Below are positions 24,511 through 37,150 of a stretch of 64,000 nt of DNA, piece by piece; the stretch's first letter is position 1, and each line of letters begins with the position of its first letter. The position numbers and the translations under genes were made by a program. Source of the stretch: Thelonectria olida (taxonomy: Eukaryota; Ascomycota; Sordariomycetes; Hypocreales; Nectriaceae); the NCBI GenBank assembly GCA_020736575.1, contig JAGPYM010000001.1:3534001-3598000 (forward strand), written 5' to 3'. The notes under the pieces are model-generated. The model was not told where the DNA came from. It did no database searches and saw nothing but the letters and a program-made list of their open reading frames with translations.

Positions 24511-25443
24511 TTATTTGATCTTCTTCTGCTTCAGCTTGATCGTCTGGTCGTTGATGAAGACGCCCTTGCCCTTATACGGCTCCGGGGGACGCCACTTGCG
24601 CACGCGGCCGGCAAACGACATGATGACCTCGCGGTCGATGCCCTCGATCAGGATTCGCGTCGGCGACGGCGTGGTGACCGTGACGCCCTTGGGGATACCC
24701 TCCTCGACGGGGTGCGTGAAGCCGAGCTTGAGGCACAGGAATCGCTGGCCGGGGAACTCCTCCTTGGCGCCGCGCTCTTCGACGCTGGCTCGGTAGCCGA
24801 CACCGACGAGGCGCAGGATGGCCGTGTGGCCTTCCGAGACGCCCATGATGTAGTTTTTCAGGTACGCCCACGAGGTGCCTGGACAGAAGGAAGGTATTAG
24901 GATAAAACGCCCATGTCGAAACGGGAGATGGCAATTAACTCACCCCACATCTCCTTCTGCTGCTTGATGTCCGAGTCTTGAACGCTCAGGATGGCCATGG
25001 CGTTCTCTTGATCATGCTTGACCTCCACAAAGTCAGGAACCTCGAGATCCAACAATCCTAGTTCCAAGTGTCAGCAATTCCGTTCTCAATGCCTCATATT
25101 TCTCCCTCGTCCATCCCCCGACAAGGGGACCCAAAAACCAACCTAAGGGTCCCTTCACAGATATCGTCTTCTTGTAGACCTTCTTGTACGAAGTCATGTC
25201 CTTCGTGGCCTTTGGCTCGCCAATCATAAGCTCCACACCGGGAGGTATCGATAGGGGCGTCCGGCCCAGTTTCGAGGGTCGTTTCGAGGTCGTCGAGAAG
25301 AGAGCTGCTGCCGAGGTCGCGCGCAATGTCGCAGGTTGCCAAGCTGGCACGAGGAATCCGGGGAGCGTCACCGGGGCCGATGAGGATGCCGCAATGGCAC
25401 GTCCCAATGCCTTACCCCGGCTGGGAGCAAACATGGCAGCCAT
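24511..25443 (-). CDS. mrpl6: Mitochondrial large-subunit ribosomal protein uL6m
   Basis: Three exons: 25143-25443, 24944-25057 and 24511-24878, giving 260 residues. The first about 55 residues are basic, rich in Ala/Ser/Arg and poor in acid, as expected for a mitochondrial targeting peptide. Then come the two uL6 alpha/beta repeats: GRTPLSIPPGVEL...VKGPLG, and after it [51 protein letters not shown], and the conserved end ILIEGIDREVIMSFAGRVRKWRPPEPYKGKGV. The IRKxxPPEPYKGKG-type motif is diagnostic of L6 in bacteria and organelles. It binds 23S-like rRNA near the GTPase-associated centre. The last residues (KLKQKKIK) are basic. The intron phases all join without frame loss. Confidence 0.93.
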
Positions 25444-25881
25444 TAATTCAATCCTTCTGTTGGCACGGTCAAAGGGCGCTTGGCTGTTGTAGGCTCGTCA
25501 AAGTGCAAGCTTAAGCTCTCAACTTTTTGGCGCTTAGTCACGACGTCACGTGTGCCCTAAATATACGTCGACAGGGGTTCTCTCAACATCGGACCATCCG
25601 ATTGCTCAAAACAATGAGAGGAATTTAATACTGACGACGAGACGAAAATTGATATACACATTTACAGCAGAATGGAACATTGAGTTGGTACAAATACGTA
25701 CTTCTTTTAATTGAATTGGGTGGCTTTTGTACAATTACCATGCGAATTGCACTAGCACCGTAGAGGATATCTAAGCCCCCTTCATGAATTACAACAACTA
25801 CCCGAAAAGAATTTGGTCATGCCGGCTAAGCTTTTCGTAAATGGATCAGCCAGGCGGGAGTCACGATGCTTTGAGCAATCT
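25444..25881. other. Spacer between mrpl6 and beta-tubulin
   Basis: Promoter of mrpl6 and 3' flank of beta-tubulin. A TATA-like TAAATATA occurs near 25558. No gene seen. Confidence 0.5.
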
Positions 25882-27535
25882 TTACTCCTCGCCCTCAAGA
25901 GGGACGTCCTCGTCGTACTCCTCCTCCTCCTCGTCAACACCAGCTTCCTGGTATTGCTGGTACTCGGAGACGAGATCGTTCATGTTGGACTCAGCCTCAG
26001 TGAACTCCATCTCGTCCATACCCTCACCAGTGTACCAATGCAAGAAAGCCTTGCGACGGAACATGGCAGTGAACTGCTCGCCAATACGCTTGAAGAGCTC
26101 CTGGATGGAGGTGGAGTTACCAATGAAGGTGGAGGACATGGTGAGGCCACGAGGGGGAATGGCGCAGAGGGCGGTCTGGATGTTGTTGGGGATCCACTCG
26201 ACGAAGTACGAGGAGTTCTTGTTCTGGACGTTTCGCATCTGGTCCTCGACCTCCTTCATGGCGACACGGCCACGGAAGATGGCACAGCAGGTCAGGTAGC
26301 GACCGTTGCGGAAGTCAGAAGCAGCCATCATGTTCTTGGGGTCGAACATCTGCTGGGTGAGCTCAGGAACGCTGACAGCGCGGAAGGAGTGGGCACCACG
26401 GCTGGTCAGGGGAGCGAACCCGACCATGAAGAAGTGCAGACGGGGGAAGGGAACCATGTTGACGGCCAGCTTTCGGAGATCGGAGTTCAGCTGGCCAGGG
26501 AATCGAAGGCAGGTGGTGACACCCGACATGACGGCGGAAACGAGGTAGTTCAGGTCACCGTAGGAGGGGTTGGAGAGCTTGAGGGTGCGCATGCAGATGT
26601 CGTAGAGAGCCTCGTTGTCAATACAGAAGGTCTCGTCGGAGTTCTCAACCAGCTGGTGGACGGAGAGGGTGGCGTTGTAGGGCTCGACAACGGTGTCGGA
26701 GACCTTGGGGGAGGGGACGACGGAGAAAGTGGCCATCATTCGGTCGGGGAACTCCTCACGGATCTTGGAGATGAGCAGCGTACCCATACCGGCACCAGTA
26801 CCACCACCGAGAGAGTGGGTGATCTGGAAACCCTGGAGGCAGTCACAGCCCTCAGCCTCGCGACGGACAACATCGAGAACGTTGTCAACAAGCTCGGCAC
26901 CTTCAGTGTAATGACCCTTGGCCCAGTTGTTGCCAGCACCGGACTGACCGAAAACGAAGTTGTCGGGGCGGAAGAGCTGACCGAAAGGACCGGCACGGAC
27001 GGCATCCATGGTACCGGGCTCAAGATCGACGAGGACGGCGCGAGGGACATACTTGTTGCCAGATGCCTAGGGTGGTGTGAGTTTGTTTTCAATTCTCGCG
27101 GTGAATGGAGGCAGATTGGCCAAAATGACTAACCTCGTTGAAGTAGACGCTCATGCGCTCGAGCTGGAGCTCAGAGGTACCGTTGTAGACACCATTGCTG
27201 TCGAGACCGTGCTCGCCAGAGATGGTCTGCCAGAAAGCAGCACCAATTTGGTTACCCTGAGGGGAGGTTAGCGAATGCCCGCATGATGGTATTCGGAGGT
27301 GAGGAGAGTACTTACGCACTGGCCGGTCTGGAGGTGGACCTATATTTGCAGAAAACGTAGTCAGCCATCGTATTCCATATATCAGTTCGAGGTTGAGGCG
27401 GCGAGCTGTGTTGTTGTTGGAGTTGTGGGAAATGATTTCGGCGGGGTAGAATCAGGGGCAACAACAAGCAGAACGCGGTCTCGGAGAAGCTCTGAGCTGC
27501 TCGCAGAGGGCAGGATAACTTACAATCTCACGCAT
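25882..27535 (-). CDS. tub2: Beta-tubulin
   Basis: Four exons: 27524-27535 (12 bases, MREI), 27316-27339 (24 bases, VHLQTGQC), 27134-27256 and 25882-27066, totalling 447 residues, the standard fungal length. The MREI start is the tubulin autoregulation motif. The GTP-binding signature GGGTGAGMG lies at 140-148. The tail is acidic ([16 protein letters not shown]), as expected for a beta-tubulin. Residues known to change in benzimidazole-resistant fungi are wild type: Phe167, Glu198 and Phe200 (SDETF). The intron pattern with tiny first and second exons is usual for filamentous ascomycete beta-tubulin. Heterodimer with alpha-tubulin forms microtubules. Strong codon bias leaves a long open frame on the opposite strand, which I treat as a shadow. 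The symbol follows common use in Sordariomycetes; benA is the Aspergillus name. Confidence 0.98.
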
Positions 27536-28839
27536 ATTGACGGTGTTGATGGAAGTTGGAGTGGATGTAGATGTGGATGTGGATGAAGGAGGGAAGAGTG
27601 CAGGAGAAGAACCTCTTGAGCTGAAGCTAGCTTTCAAGTCTGGAGTGGGTAGGGGACACGGTCAAGGGGAGGGAGTGTTGATTTTTGTTGGAGAGCGGGA
27701 CGTGAAATTGTTCACCGCCACGGGCCACTGGGGGGAAGAGCGCCAGCAAGGGAAAGGCAGTTGGGCAACGGGGGGAGAGAGGGGCGCACTTTCGCTTGTT
27801 TGCCAACTGTGGCCCGTGCGTCCCTCGAATTGGAAAGGCGCCAACGCAAGGCACCTGGCGAGCTCCAGCCAAAATCTGGCCAGAAACGCACCACGGGGCA
27901 TTATTGGATGATTGGACAGCGGAAGCCTGAAAGGACGGTATGGTGCTTCATGATGGGCGAGAGAGTCCCGGTTGACTGGAGATAGAAACGATTCATTATA
28001 TCATATGGGGGGTTTACGTTCTCTAGCAGCTCTCCCTGCCGACTCACTGCGCAGAGGAGGCACTGTGAAACACCTCTTTTTCGTCCCGCAAAATAAATAT
28101 GCCAGGATCGCCAGATGGCCAGCCACGTATTTCCTAACGGGCCGGGGCGCCACCAGAAGCGACCCCACTATGAATCTGACAGGCACCGGAATTACACGAT
28201 CGACATTGGACAATTATTTTCACCTAGGAAAGGGGAAAGTGAGGCTGCAGGCCGGTTCGCCTTCTGAGGGAAGTTTGAGTACTGTCGAAACGGGCTGTCA
28301 AACCGTCACCCGGAACCTTCGTATCACGACTGAAAGCAACTCAACTGGCAGGTCTACCTTCCACCTCTGTCATGGCAGAACATCTTCACTTCGCGAGGGG
28401 GGTTTTGCGACTTCAATACCCGACGTGAGCTCTGGCCATGCCCAAGGATACTGGAGTTTCCATGGTATAATGGCTGCCTACCCTACAGGTCATACTGACA
28501 TCGAGCACCAGGCAGACAGGTAAAGGACCAATCAAGTATTTCACTTCGTAAACATGAAATACCTACGGGTCGTTATATGGCAGTAAAAAGATGACGAATG
28601 AGCCTCGCTAGCCCTGTCTCGCTGTCCCATTCGTGGTAAACACTGAGAGTAGATATATGGCTAAAAAGTCGATGTCATCGAACATTGTGTACCTCTAATA
28701 GTGGCCTTTTTTAGGTTCCAGTAGCAGGTTTTAACATCATCAATTTCATCGAACATTCACTTTTCACAAGGCACTCGAACAAGACATGGCGAGTAACGAA
28801 TATATTGTATTTTATCTGCTACTATGCTACCTTGACACC
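27536..28839. other. Beta-tubulin promoter and gcn20 3' flank
   Basis: About 1.3 kb. The part next to beta-tubulin is C/T-rich on the minus (coding) strand. The remaining open frames, including 27972-28523 on the plus strand, show no motif. Confidence 0.5.
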
Positions 28840-31201
28840 TCAGTGAGCCTTAACCACACCAGCCGCATTGGCCTGGGCAGTAATTCTCTTCTTGTATGCC
28901 TGCACATCGCCAGGGAACTTCTCCACGGTACCTCCATCGCACACCCACAATGACGTGCACACTGTCTGCAACATGGTCACGTCGTGAGATACCATGAGCA
29001 CACCTCCCTGGAACTCGTTCAACGCCTCTGCCAAAGCATCCATAGCCTCGATATCCAAATGGTTGGAAGGCTCGTCCAGCACCAGAATGTGTGGGTTGGT
29101 AAGAGCCAAGCAAGCAAAGGCAACACGGGATTTTTGACCTCCGGATAGGACCTCCATCTTCTGGAGACCAGTCGTACCTGTGATACCGAACGCGCCCAGT
29201 CGTCGTCGGTACTCCTCGTCTGTCCTGCCAGGGTAGTTCTTGGACATGAAGCTCACGGCGCTCACGGTCAAGTCGAGAGCGTCGACGTGGTGCTGTGCAA
29301 AGAAGCCGAGTCGGAGACGGGGATGCTGTGTGATCAAACCGGCCGAAGCTTCCAGCTTTCCGATCAAGAGCTTCAGGATGGTAGTCTTACCGGCACCGTT
29401 GGGTCCTACAATGCCGATACGGGAATCCAATTGGACATCGAGATCCACGTTCCGTAGGAGGATATTGTCCTTGGTGTATCCAAAGGTAACCTCGGACATC
29501 TGGACGATAGGGGGAGATAACTTTTCCACCTCGGGGAAGGTGAACTTGACGCTGTACTCGGCCTCTGGCGGGGTCAGCACCGGCATTTTCTCCAGCTTCT
29601 TAATACGTGACTGGGCTTCCGAGGACTTGGCTGCGTTGTAACGGAACTTGTCGATGAAGGCCTGGAGATGAGCACGCTGCGCCATCTGGTTCTCGTACTC
29701 TCGCTTTGCCACCTTCTTTCGCTCCTCACGAGTTGCGTAGAAGGAGTCAAAGTTAGCACCACGGTAGTAGTCGAGGCGCTCCGAGTGCTGATGAATAATG
29801 TCGGTGGCAACCTCGTTGAGGAACGCTCGATCGTGAGAGACGACGAGGACCGTGCTGGGGTAGTCCTGCAGATACTCGGAAAGGAAAGTAATGGAGGGAA
29901 CGTCCAGCATGTTCGACGGTTCGTCCAGAAGTAGCAGATCAGGTTCACAAAACAAGGCTCGGGCCAGTGCCAGACGCATTCTCCAACCACCAGAGAAGGT
30001 CTTGGTAGCATTCTGTTGCTTCTCGGGGGAGAATCCAAGACCAGCAAGGATAGTGGCTGCCCTGGACTCGGCTTTGTCAGACTCCATCTCTGCCAGCTTC
30101 CCTTGAATGTCGCCAAGCTTGTTGTCTTGGGTTTCTCGGTCACGGTCGATCCTAGCAGCATCTGCCGAAGTGTCGGCAAGACCGACTCGTTGGGACTCCA
30201 ACTCTGCCAAGCGGGCAGTGATTTCCTCGAGAAATGTTAGAGAAGATAAACGTAATAGGAGAACATGATTAACTTACCTCTTGCTCTCTCAGAAGGACCT
30301 TTCGCCAAACATCTGCATCAAGCACAGCTTGCAGAGCCGGTGTGTCATCGCCCATAATCTACTAATGTCAGCACCTATGTACTCAAACACACACACATAT
30401 CTATAGGCATCTTACCTCCTGCTCAACGTGAAGAATAGAGATATGAGTAGGAATTGCGACCTCTCTCCTCGAGAGGGCTCTGAGCAGCGTAGATTTACCA
30501 ACACCGTTGTTACCAACCAGACCATATCGATGACCATACGCAAGAGTAAGATTGGTGTCCGTGAGGATGCGCACTCCACCGATAGAGACGTCGATGCTGT
30601 CCAACTTGACGTCCTTGGTCTTGTTTGCCGTGCTGGAGCCCATCTGGAGCGGGTTGACGGCCATGTAGAACTCCTCGTAAGACTGAGTGTCTTCGGGTAG
30701 CTCGAGCAGTCTCGATGCCTCATACTCGACAGTTTTGAACGTCTTCTTCTGCTGCTTGGCGGCAATCTTCCTCTCAGCCTTTTCGAGTTTCTTGCGGTCG
30801 ACTTTGGACTCGACCTTTCGCATATTGGCAGATTCGAGATCAACACCACCAGTCGCCACTGCTAGGGTCGACGACATGTTGCGCTGAGAGCTGACCTGGA
30901 AGGTCTGGTCAAGACGCTTCACAAGAGAAGGACCCCTCCTTTCGCCATTGTTGGCCTCGGTGTACTTGTCGACCCATTTCTCGACGAGTTGTTTGACCTT
31001 CTCTTCTAGCTTGGGATCCCCAGCGCCAGATGCTGACAGGAGCAGCTCAGTGATGAAGATGGCGGCCTCGTCCAGAGGAGAAGGACCAGAGGCATCCTCC
31101 TCATCTGTATAGGCGGTAGATGCATGAGTTAAGTAACCCGCAGAGTACTCCGAGACGATGGGGTCGATGTTGGGCAGGACAGCTCTGATATCAGAATCCA
31201 T
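28840..31201 (-). CDS. gcn20: ABCF ATPase Gcn20
   Basis: Three exons: 30416-31201, 30278-30358 and 28840-30225, giving 750 residues (yeast Gcn20 is 752). It has no membrane span and two ABC ATPase cassettes. Cassette 1: Walker A GNNGVGKST at 230-238, signature FSGGW at 366-370, Walker B LLLLDEP near 387-392. Cassette 2: Walker A GPNGAGKTT at 563-571, signature LSGGQ at 649-653, DEPSNHLD at 673-680. The linker between cassettes is basic and charged (REERKKVAKREYENQMAQRAH), as in ABCF proteins. The about 200-residue N-terminal extension distinguishes Gcn20 from New1, Arb1 and eEF3 and, in yeast, binds Gcn1 to help activate the kinase Gcn2 on stalled ribosomes in amino-acid starvation. Assignment to Gcn20 rests on the length, the N-terminus and intact cassettes. 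Confidence 0.93.
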
Positions 31202-34200
31202 TTTTGGGTTCGGTGTAGGGCTAGCCCAAGATGCGGGATGAGGTCAAGAGCCCACAAGGTGTCAAGAATGACTGAAGCGTGTCTCGAGAAGTTTAGTCGC
31301 TGCACCCAGAGCTTGCAGAGGGTGTGATGAGATCCGAGTACGACTGTATGATACCCTTCAGCGTAGCCTCTTGATGGTTTTGCTCTGGCTTTGCTGGCGG
31401 TTGATGTGCCCCGCCAAAGGCATTGGACTGAGGTGGTTGAATTTTGTGGGCTCCATGCCGGCCCACATCGGACCGGCGAGCATCGGCGCTGTCACCCGCC
31501 GAGGGCCGATCTAAATTTGGAGGTTGGAGAGGGACTCGTTGGGGAGAGCCTCAACTCCATGATGCACGCATTACGGGCTTGGGGATGGGCACGATTCGAA
31601 TAATTCCATGAATTGTTCCATTGGAACCCACTTGCACGAAGTACCTCCGGTCCAATTGACGAAGTCTCTGGTACTTCCTCATGCTCAACACGTCTCATCC
31701 TTGTGTCTTCCAGAATAACAACACGTCGTGCTACAGTCAAGGCCGAAGGACCCTTCAAACACTCAAGCATCATATTCGCGGGACCTCAATCTCCTCCTGC
31801 AGTAGTCAGCATTTCGCGACAGCCTCATCGATTGATGACCAGGCGTTGCCGGCTTGCGGGGAGTAATCATGGCCAGACATTGTGGCCAGAGAAGACGACG
31901 CCAATACGAGGGCAACTGGCGGTGAGGACCCGAGAAATCGAGAACCCAGGATGATGCTTCCGCTGACTCCAGTTTTCCGTTCCGTGCAGTCCCCAGTCCA
32001 AATTAACGGGCATGCATCCATCGCTCGATATTCGCTGCCCCGTGACATGTTGCAGTGCAATAACTCCTCACAAAGACGCAGCATGCATCTTGTTAGGGTT
32101 CGCCTGTTCGCAGCCTCTTTCCGTGGAGAATTTCGTCCGGATGCCAGAACCAATCCATTGCTCAGGGACCGTTGGGCACTGACGAGTTGTCCATGTCCTC
32201 CTTCTGGCCCTGTCCCTGATTGAGCCCCCTTCGGAATGCATGCGCAAGGTGCCTCATATGCTTACCACGCCTTGTGGTTGGGCGCGGACCGTTCGACGAG
32301 TCATCTAGACAAAGCCATCATGATGAGATGCGATGCCACACATGACATTGAACATGCGGGTTGGCTGCGCGTTCGAACTAATCATACATAACCCTCACTT
32401 TCTCAGCTTGAGTTGCGCCGGCCAATCAGAAACGGCAAACCCTAATGCATACGCGAACATGACGCGAGACTACGCATATCGCGTCATAGCTATCCAGCTT
32501 GGGGTGTTGTTTTACTCCTCCTTGCAGGTACATGCAACCTCGCATCACAACAGTACTCTGTACCTGCGTACCTATCCTTTCGCTTCGCTTTGCCCCTCGA
32601 AGGAATTGAGTCCTGGCGCGTGCATTTGCATCCGCATTTGCTGGGATCTGCAGTCCCCGATAACAGATGCAAACCATTCTGTACATACGGTAACGCTCTG
32701 CATTGGCTCTGCACAACACTGCATTGAAGATCCACTGCCGAAATGCACCCATACGGAGATCGGTGCGAGGCTGGTTTGGCCAGGTTTATTCTGCAAGACA
32801 GACCCCCGGACCGCCCTCTCACTTACATACAGTACATACGAAGTAGACTACAGGTATTCACACGAGGTTCCTGGTCTCGTGTGCTAACAACCGAGCCAAT
32901 GCTCAATGCTGGCCTAAATAGCGTCCGTCTCTGCCCTTCCTTCCACTGCACCGGGGGCCTGAAACCGAACATGTCCGCCTGTCTCACATGGCATTTGCTT
33001 TCTCTCCCCTCTCCAACACCGAGCGCCTCGAGACGGGCTGTCGCCAGCGCCGCTAAGGGCACGCGATGGCCTTCCACACGTCATCTTTGGCGTTGACAAT
33101 AGTCTCTCCACTTGGCGGCGTGCTGGCCACGCTACCGGTAGTTTGGCCCAAAGACTGGGACAAGGCAATGCCAGAATGGGCATAACGGAACACGTTATCT
33201 TGGAGGCTTTGAGGCTAGATTCCAAGGAATGAACGACTCCAACCTCCTCCTCCGCTCGGTGAGACGTTTTCAATCTTCAGCTGACTTGGTCCGGGTTCCG
33301 ACAATGGCCCCGACATGATCCGGGGATTTAACTTTTCGAGCGAATACGTCGTGAGAATCTGCTTCGGATCTGGACTTGCATGTTCCAGCCTCCAGGCTCG
33401 CGGACAGCCCTGTTACCCCTCCGTCATGCATTGCTACGTTCGCATCGTTACTCGGGACCTGCATGATACGGAGCTGTCCCCAAGGAAGTACTTGCTTCGT
33501 CTAACGAGCGGCTCTCCCAATCGGCAAAGACGTTTAGCATAGCATAGCCTTTCACTTGACAACTGTCAACCAAGGCCGGCGTCTTGTGGCATTATCAAGG
33601 AGGTCTGGTTTGCGGGGAAAGTCATAGCGGGCGATAGATAGCTCGGAGCCTCAAACTGCCGAGTTGCCACTATGGACCAACGACCGATGGATTGCGTTGG
33701 TGACAGCGTCGCTCGCTTGCTCAAGCAAATAGTTCCAAATTTCTAACCCAGTTGCAGTGGAACTCGACAAGCATCCCATGACATTTGAGTTTCGGGCTAT
33801 CACCAGACAAGCAGCTCACCCATTGCGTCAGCTACGATCCGTGAGCACTAATCGGCAACTTTTTGAACGGGGCAGCTCTGCTCAATGGAATCTCGGTCTC
33901 GGGTGGAAATTGGAAAGCTTGGACAATTGTCGTCCTTGCATCTTTAGAGGCTGGCCTCACATGCAGCACGTCGAAGCGGTGCTGCGGACATAGATTTGCT
34001 TCATCTGGGTTCTGGAGGGAGTGTTGACTGGCTGCAGGGAACGCTCAGGAGGAAAATGTTTCCTTTTCCGAAACCCGTAGATTCCACTCGGATGGTTCCA
34101 ACTGGTTCGCATCTGTGCGGCTGACTTTTTCTTTTTTATTTTGTTTTTGTTTTCGTCGATGGATAATTGGATATATCGGTCGGCTTCTGCATGGACCAAG

Positions 34201-37093
34201 GAATGACCCGGGACAGGGCGCCGCTCGAGGGCAATGCGGAGAGGGGATTTGCTCTCCGCTCTGCCCTGTCTGCTGACTTGTTTCAGGTCTGAGTCGAACC
34301 GAACCCTCTGTTGTTCACAGGCCCGGTTGATGCAAGTGCCGTTCCTGGAAGGTTTATCATCTAGAAACCGGTTCGTGTAAGAATAGCTTCACCATCCCTG
34401 GCAATCGATCACACCTGGACACTCGGAGCCTTCTGGAGGGCGGCCAAGGTGGGCACTCGCGGCTGGACACGAGCAGATCAACAACGACGTGGTGGAAGTC
34501 TGGAACATCTGAATGGTGCCTGCCTTGGAAATCGTCGCCCATCTCTTCAAGAATATCCGACTCCACCAGGATGCGCAAGCGTCTCGTCGGATCTTGATCG
34601 ATGGTGGTCGACTAAAATGTCGGCCTCGGAGGGAAAGCAACTCTCTCCCCGAATCAGCGCGTGCGCTTGAACGGAGCCTACCTGAACAACAAACAGGGGC
34701 TGGAATCCTCTTCTGTATGTTGCCGTTTCGATATTAGCACTTTGGACATGTTACCTCGTGTCCGGCCAGAGACATTTGCTTTTTTCTTGGAATGAACAGG
34801 GCATCCCGCTCACTGCTCCGAGGGAATTATCTCGGCACTTCAAACATACAGGCGATCAGCAACTGGTTCCATAATGGTGTTGAATAGGTGTGGGACGACG
34901 GCCGAGCGACAATAATAATGAGGGCACAATGATGTACGTTGCGTCTTGGAGACAGCCACACCGAGTCACGAGTGTGGTAGGCCGGACCTGAGGAGCCACG
35001 CTTGGAATGTCTCTTGTTCCTGGAAAGGCTTCTATTAGTGTGAGACATTGGTTACTCGGGGAAAATTCTGGTTCTTGGTGGGAGCCCATTGTTCTCCCTG
35101 CGAAAACATGTCCCGCCACCCTCTGAGAATGACGCAACATGTCGTCGACAAAATGTGACAGCTCGCAGAGAACTACGATGATGTGGTGGTGTTTACCCTC
35201 CATGGGCCGGGGGAGGGGTCAAGTCAGCAACTTGGGACCGCTTTGATATCGACACTAGTCGCGTCTGTGATACTGTAGTACATATCGTTTGTTTCTTGGT
35301 AATTACCCCAAGTCACGTACCTCCACTTTGAGCAAAAAAAAAAACATCAACTTACTAGCAACAAAGATTCGCGACGTTGTTGTGTTGTTGGCCAGCTCCC
35401 AGCGGCCGGCCGCCGCTAAGTTAGACAGCGGGGCGGCCGTGGGACACTCGCTAGGGATGCATGATAATAAAGGACCAAGGAGGAAGTGTGGAGTTGGACG
35501 AGGCAAGCTGAAAAGGCCCGTATCTTAATTATTAGGTTGTTCTGTTCTGAGAATCTGCCCCTGCGGTCGAGTACCGAGGGCGGCACATCGGATATGCTGC
35601 CTGTGCAGGTACATTCAAGTCATCAACAAACAGCGGCCTGTTTGGAGGCCTTGTTGATGTTTGAACCAAAACAGAAACAATGGCTCATCCGCGCATAGAT
35701 GTGGCCGTTCCTGGGACCCTGAGCATTGGATGAGAGTAACATCAACTTACACAGTCCAAGTTAGCTAATCACGTATTAGTGCACAAGCAAAATGACAACT
35801 CGTGCGTGTGCGATTGTGCGGTGTCAGACAGACAGATCTCGTCCAAAAAGTTGTGCAACACAGATGCAAGATATAGAAGAAGAATGGAACCACAAGCACC
35901 CCTTTTCACCCAGGCACATCTAATCCGCTTGACTTGCAGGAAATATAGTTGAAAGGTTCCTTTAAAAAAAAAAGTTTCCCCTCCCTTTACTCCAGCGGAT
36001 TATCACACCGAAAACGGCATAGGGCTGGGGTATATTAATATGCCTGTTATGCTCGGCGACTTATAAGACTCATCAAACCATGATTTCAGACCACTTTACG
36101 AAGTCCGTAGTTACGGACATTGATGAATCAGGTCTCTCTCAATGGCCACAGCCACACACGCCCACCCCTCGCCCCTCGGGGGCTGCCGTGCCACCGCGAA
36201 TGGGGCCGGAGATGGTTTGGCGGCATGCATGTACTTCGTACACGTTGGACGGTTGCAGACGAGGAATGGGATGGCATCACCCAACACCGGGTTAATGGCG
36301 AGATTTCGGGGGCACGAGATCTGCCTCCAGCCTACTGTACCTCGTCCAGTGCCCGTCATCCTCGTTACTCGAGAAGGGACCGAGAGTGGGTGCGATGGGT
36401 TGTCGTTGGTGACGAGCGTTGCTGGCATGGGCTGCAGAGCCGACGACGGGTGACACGACAACGACGTACTTCGTACAACACGACGCCTCACCTTGTCACT
36501 TGGAGATGCAATAATGGCGAAACTCAGTCGGCGGTTTTACTTGTGCGTTGCGCAAGCAACGACAAGCAACGGAGCCGGAACAAGAACAGGGCTCTTCTCC
36601 TCCTTACGGAAGGATGCCTTTGCGCTCTGAGCAACCCCCGGAAGGGGAAATCTGTGGCCGTTGATGTCGCCCTCGCCTCTGGGACCCCGGGGAAGTCAAA
36701 GGGTACCTGTGATGGTGAGCGGCCATTGGGAGAAGAGGAAGAAGAAAGGGGACGGCATGTATTCATATGGGGCGCTGTAAGGAATAGAATCCTGCATCGA
36801 ACTGGCCTGACATTGAACACGCCTCTTCTGCTTGTCTCGCCAGCTCTCCAAAATCCCAGTTTCTTCAAAGGCGAACGCCATCCTGTCCCGTCCCATCTCA
36901 ATCTCCATCTTTCATCTTTCAACAACCAACACTGCTCCGTAGCCTAACTCTGTCTTCCCGCGCACCACCTCGACACAGAAATGCCGCTGTAGGCATAGCC
37001 CGAGATGCGACCCCGGGCCAGCCAAGGAGGCCCCGGTGAAGTGTCCCGCTCCGGAGATGTCCCCCAGGGGGCCCCGGGGGTGTGTGAGGGTTG

Positions 37094-37150
37094 ATGAATG
37101 AAGAATGGATGAATGAATGAATGAGAAAGACTGTATGTGTGTGTATGTGT
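37094..37150. repeat. GAAT-type microsatellite followed by TGTG run
   Basis: Imperfect GAATGAAT units at about 37094-37124, then alternating GT-rich sequence to about 37150. Confidence 0.85.

Noticed and set aside
25813..27132. 439-codon open frame on the plus strand across beta-tubulin
   Set aside because: It lies exactly antisense to beta-tubulin and arises from strong codon bias; the translation is Val/Gly/Leu-rich with no domain.
28462..28510. tRNA-like TGGTATAATGG sequence
   Set aside because: It resembles an A box, but no B box (GGTTCGA-type) or cloverleaf follows.
32333..32887. 184-codon plus-strand frame in the gene-poor island
   Set aside because: No motif, no leader features and competing frames on both strands.
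36120..36947. 275-codon plus-strand frame
   Set aside because: Compositionally random, with no domain and overlapped by other frames of similar length.
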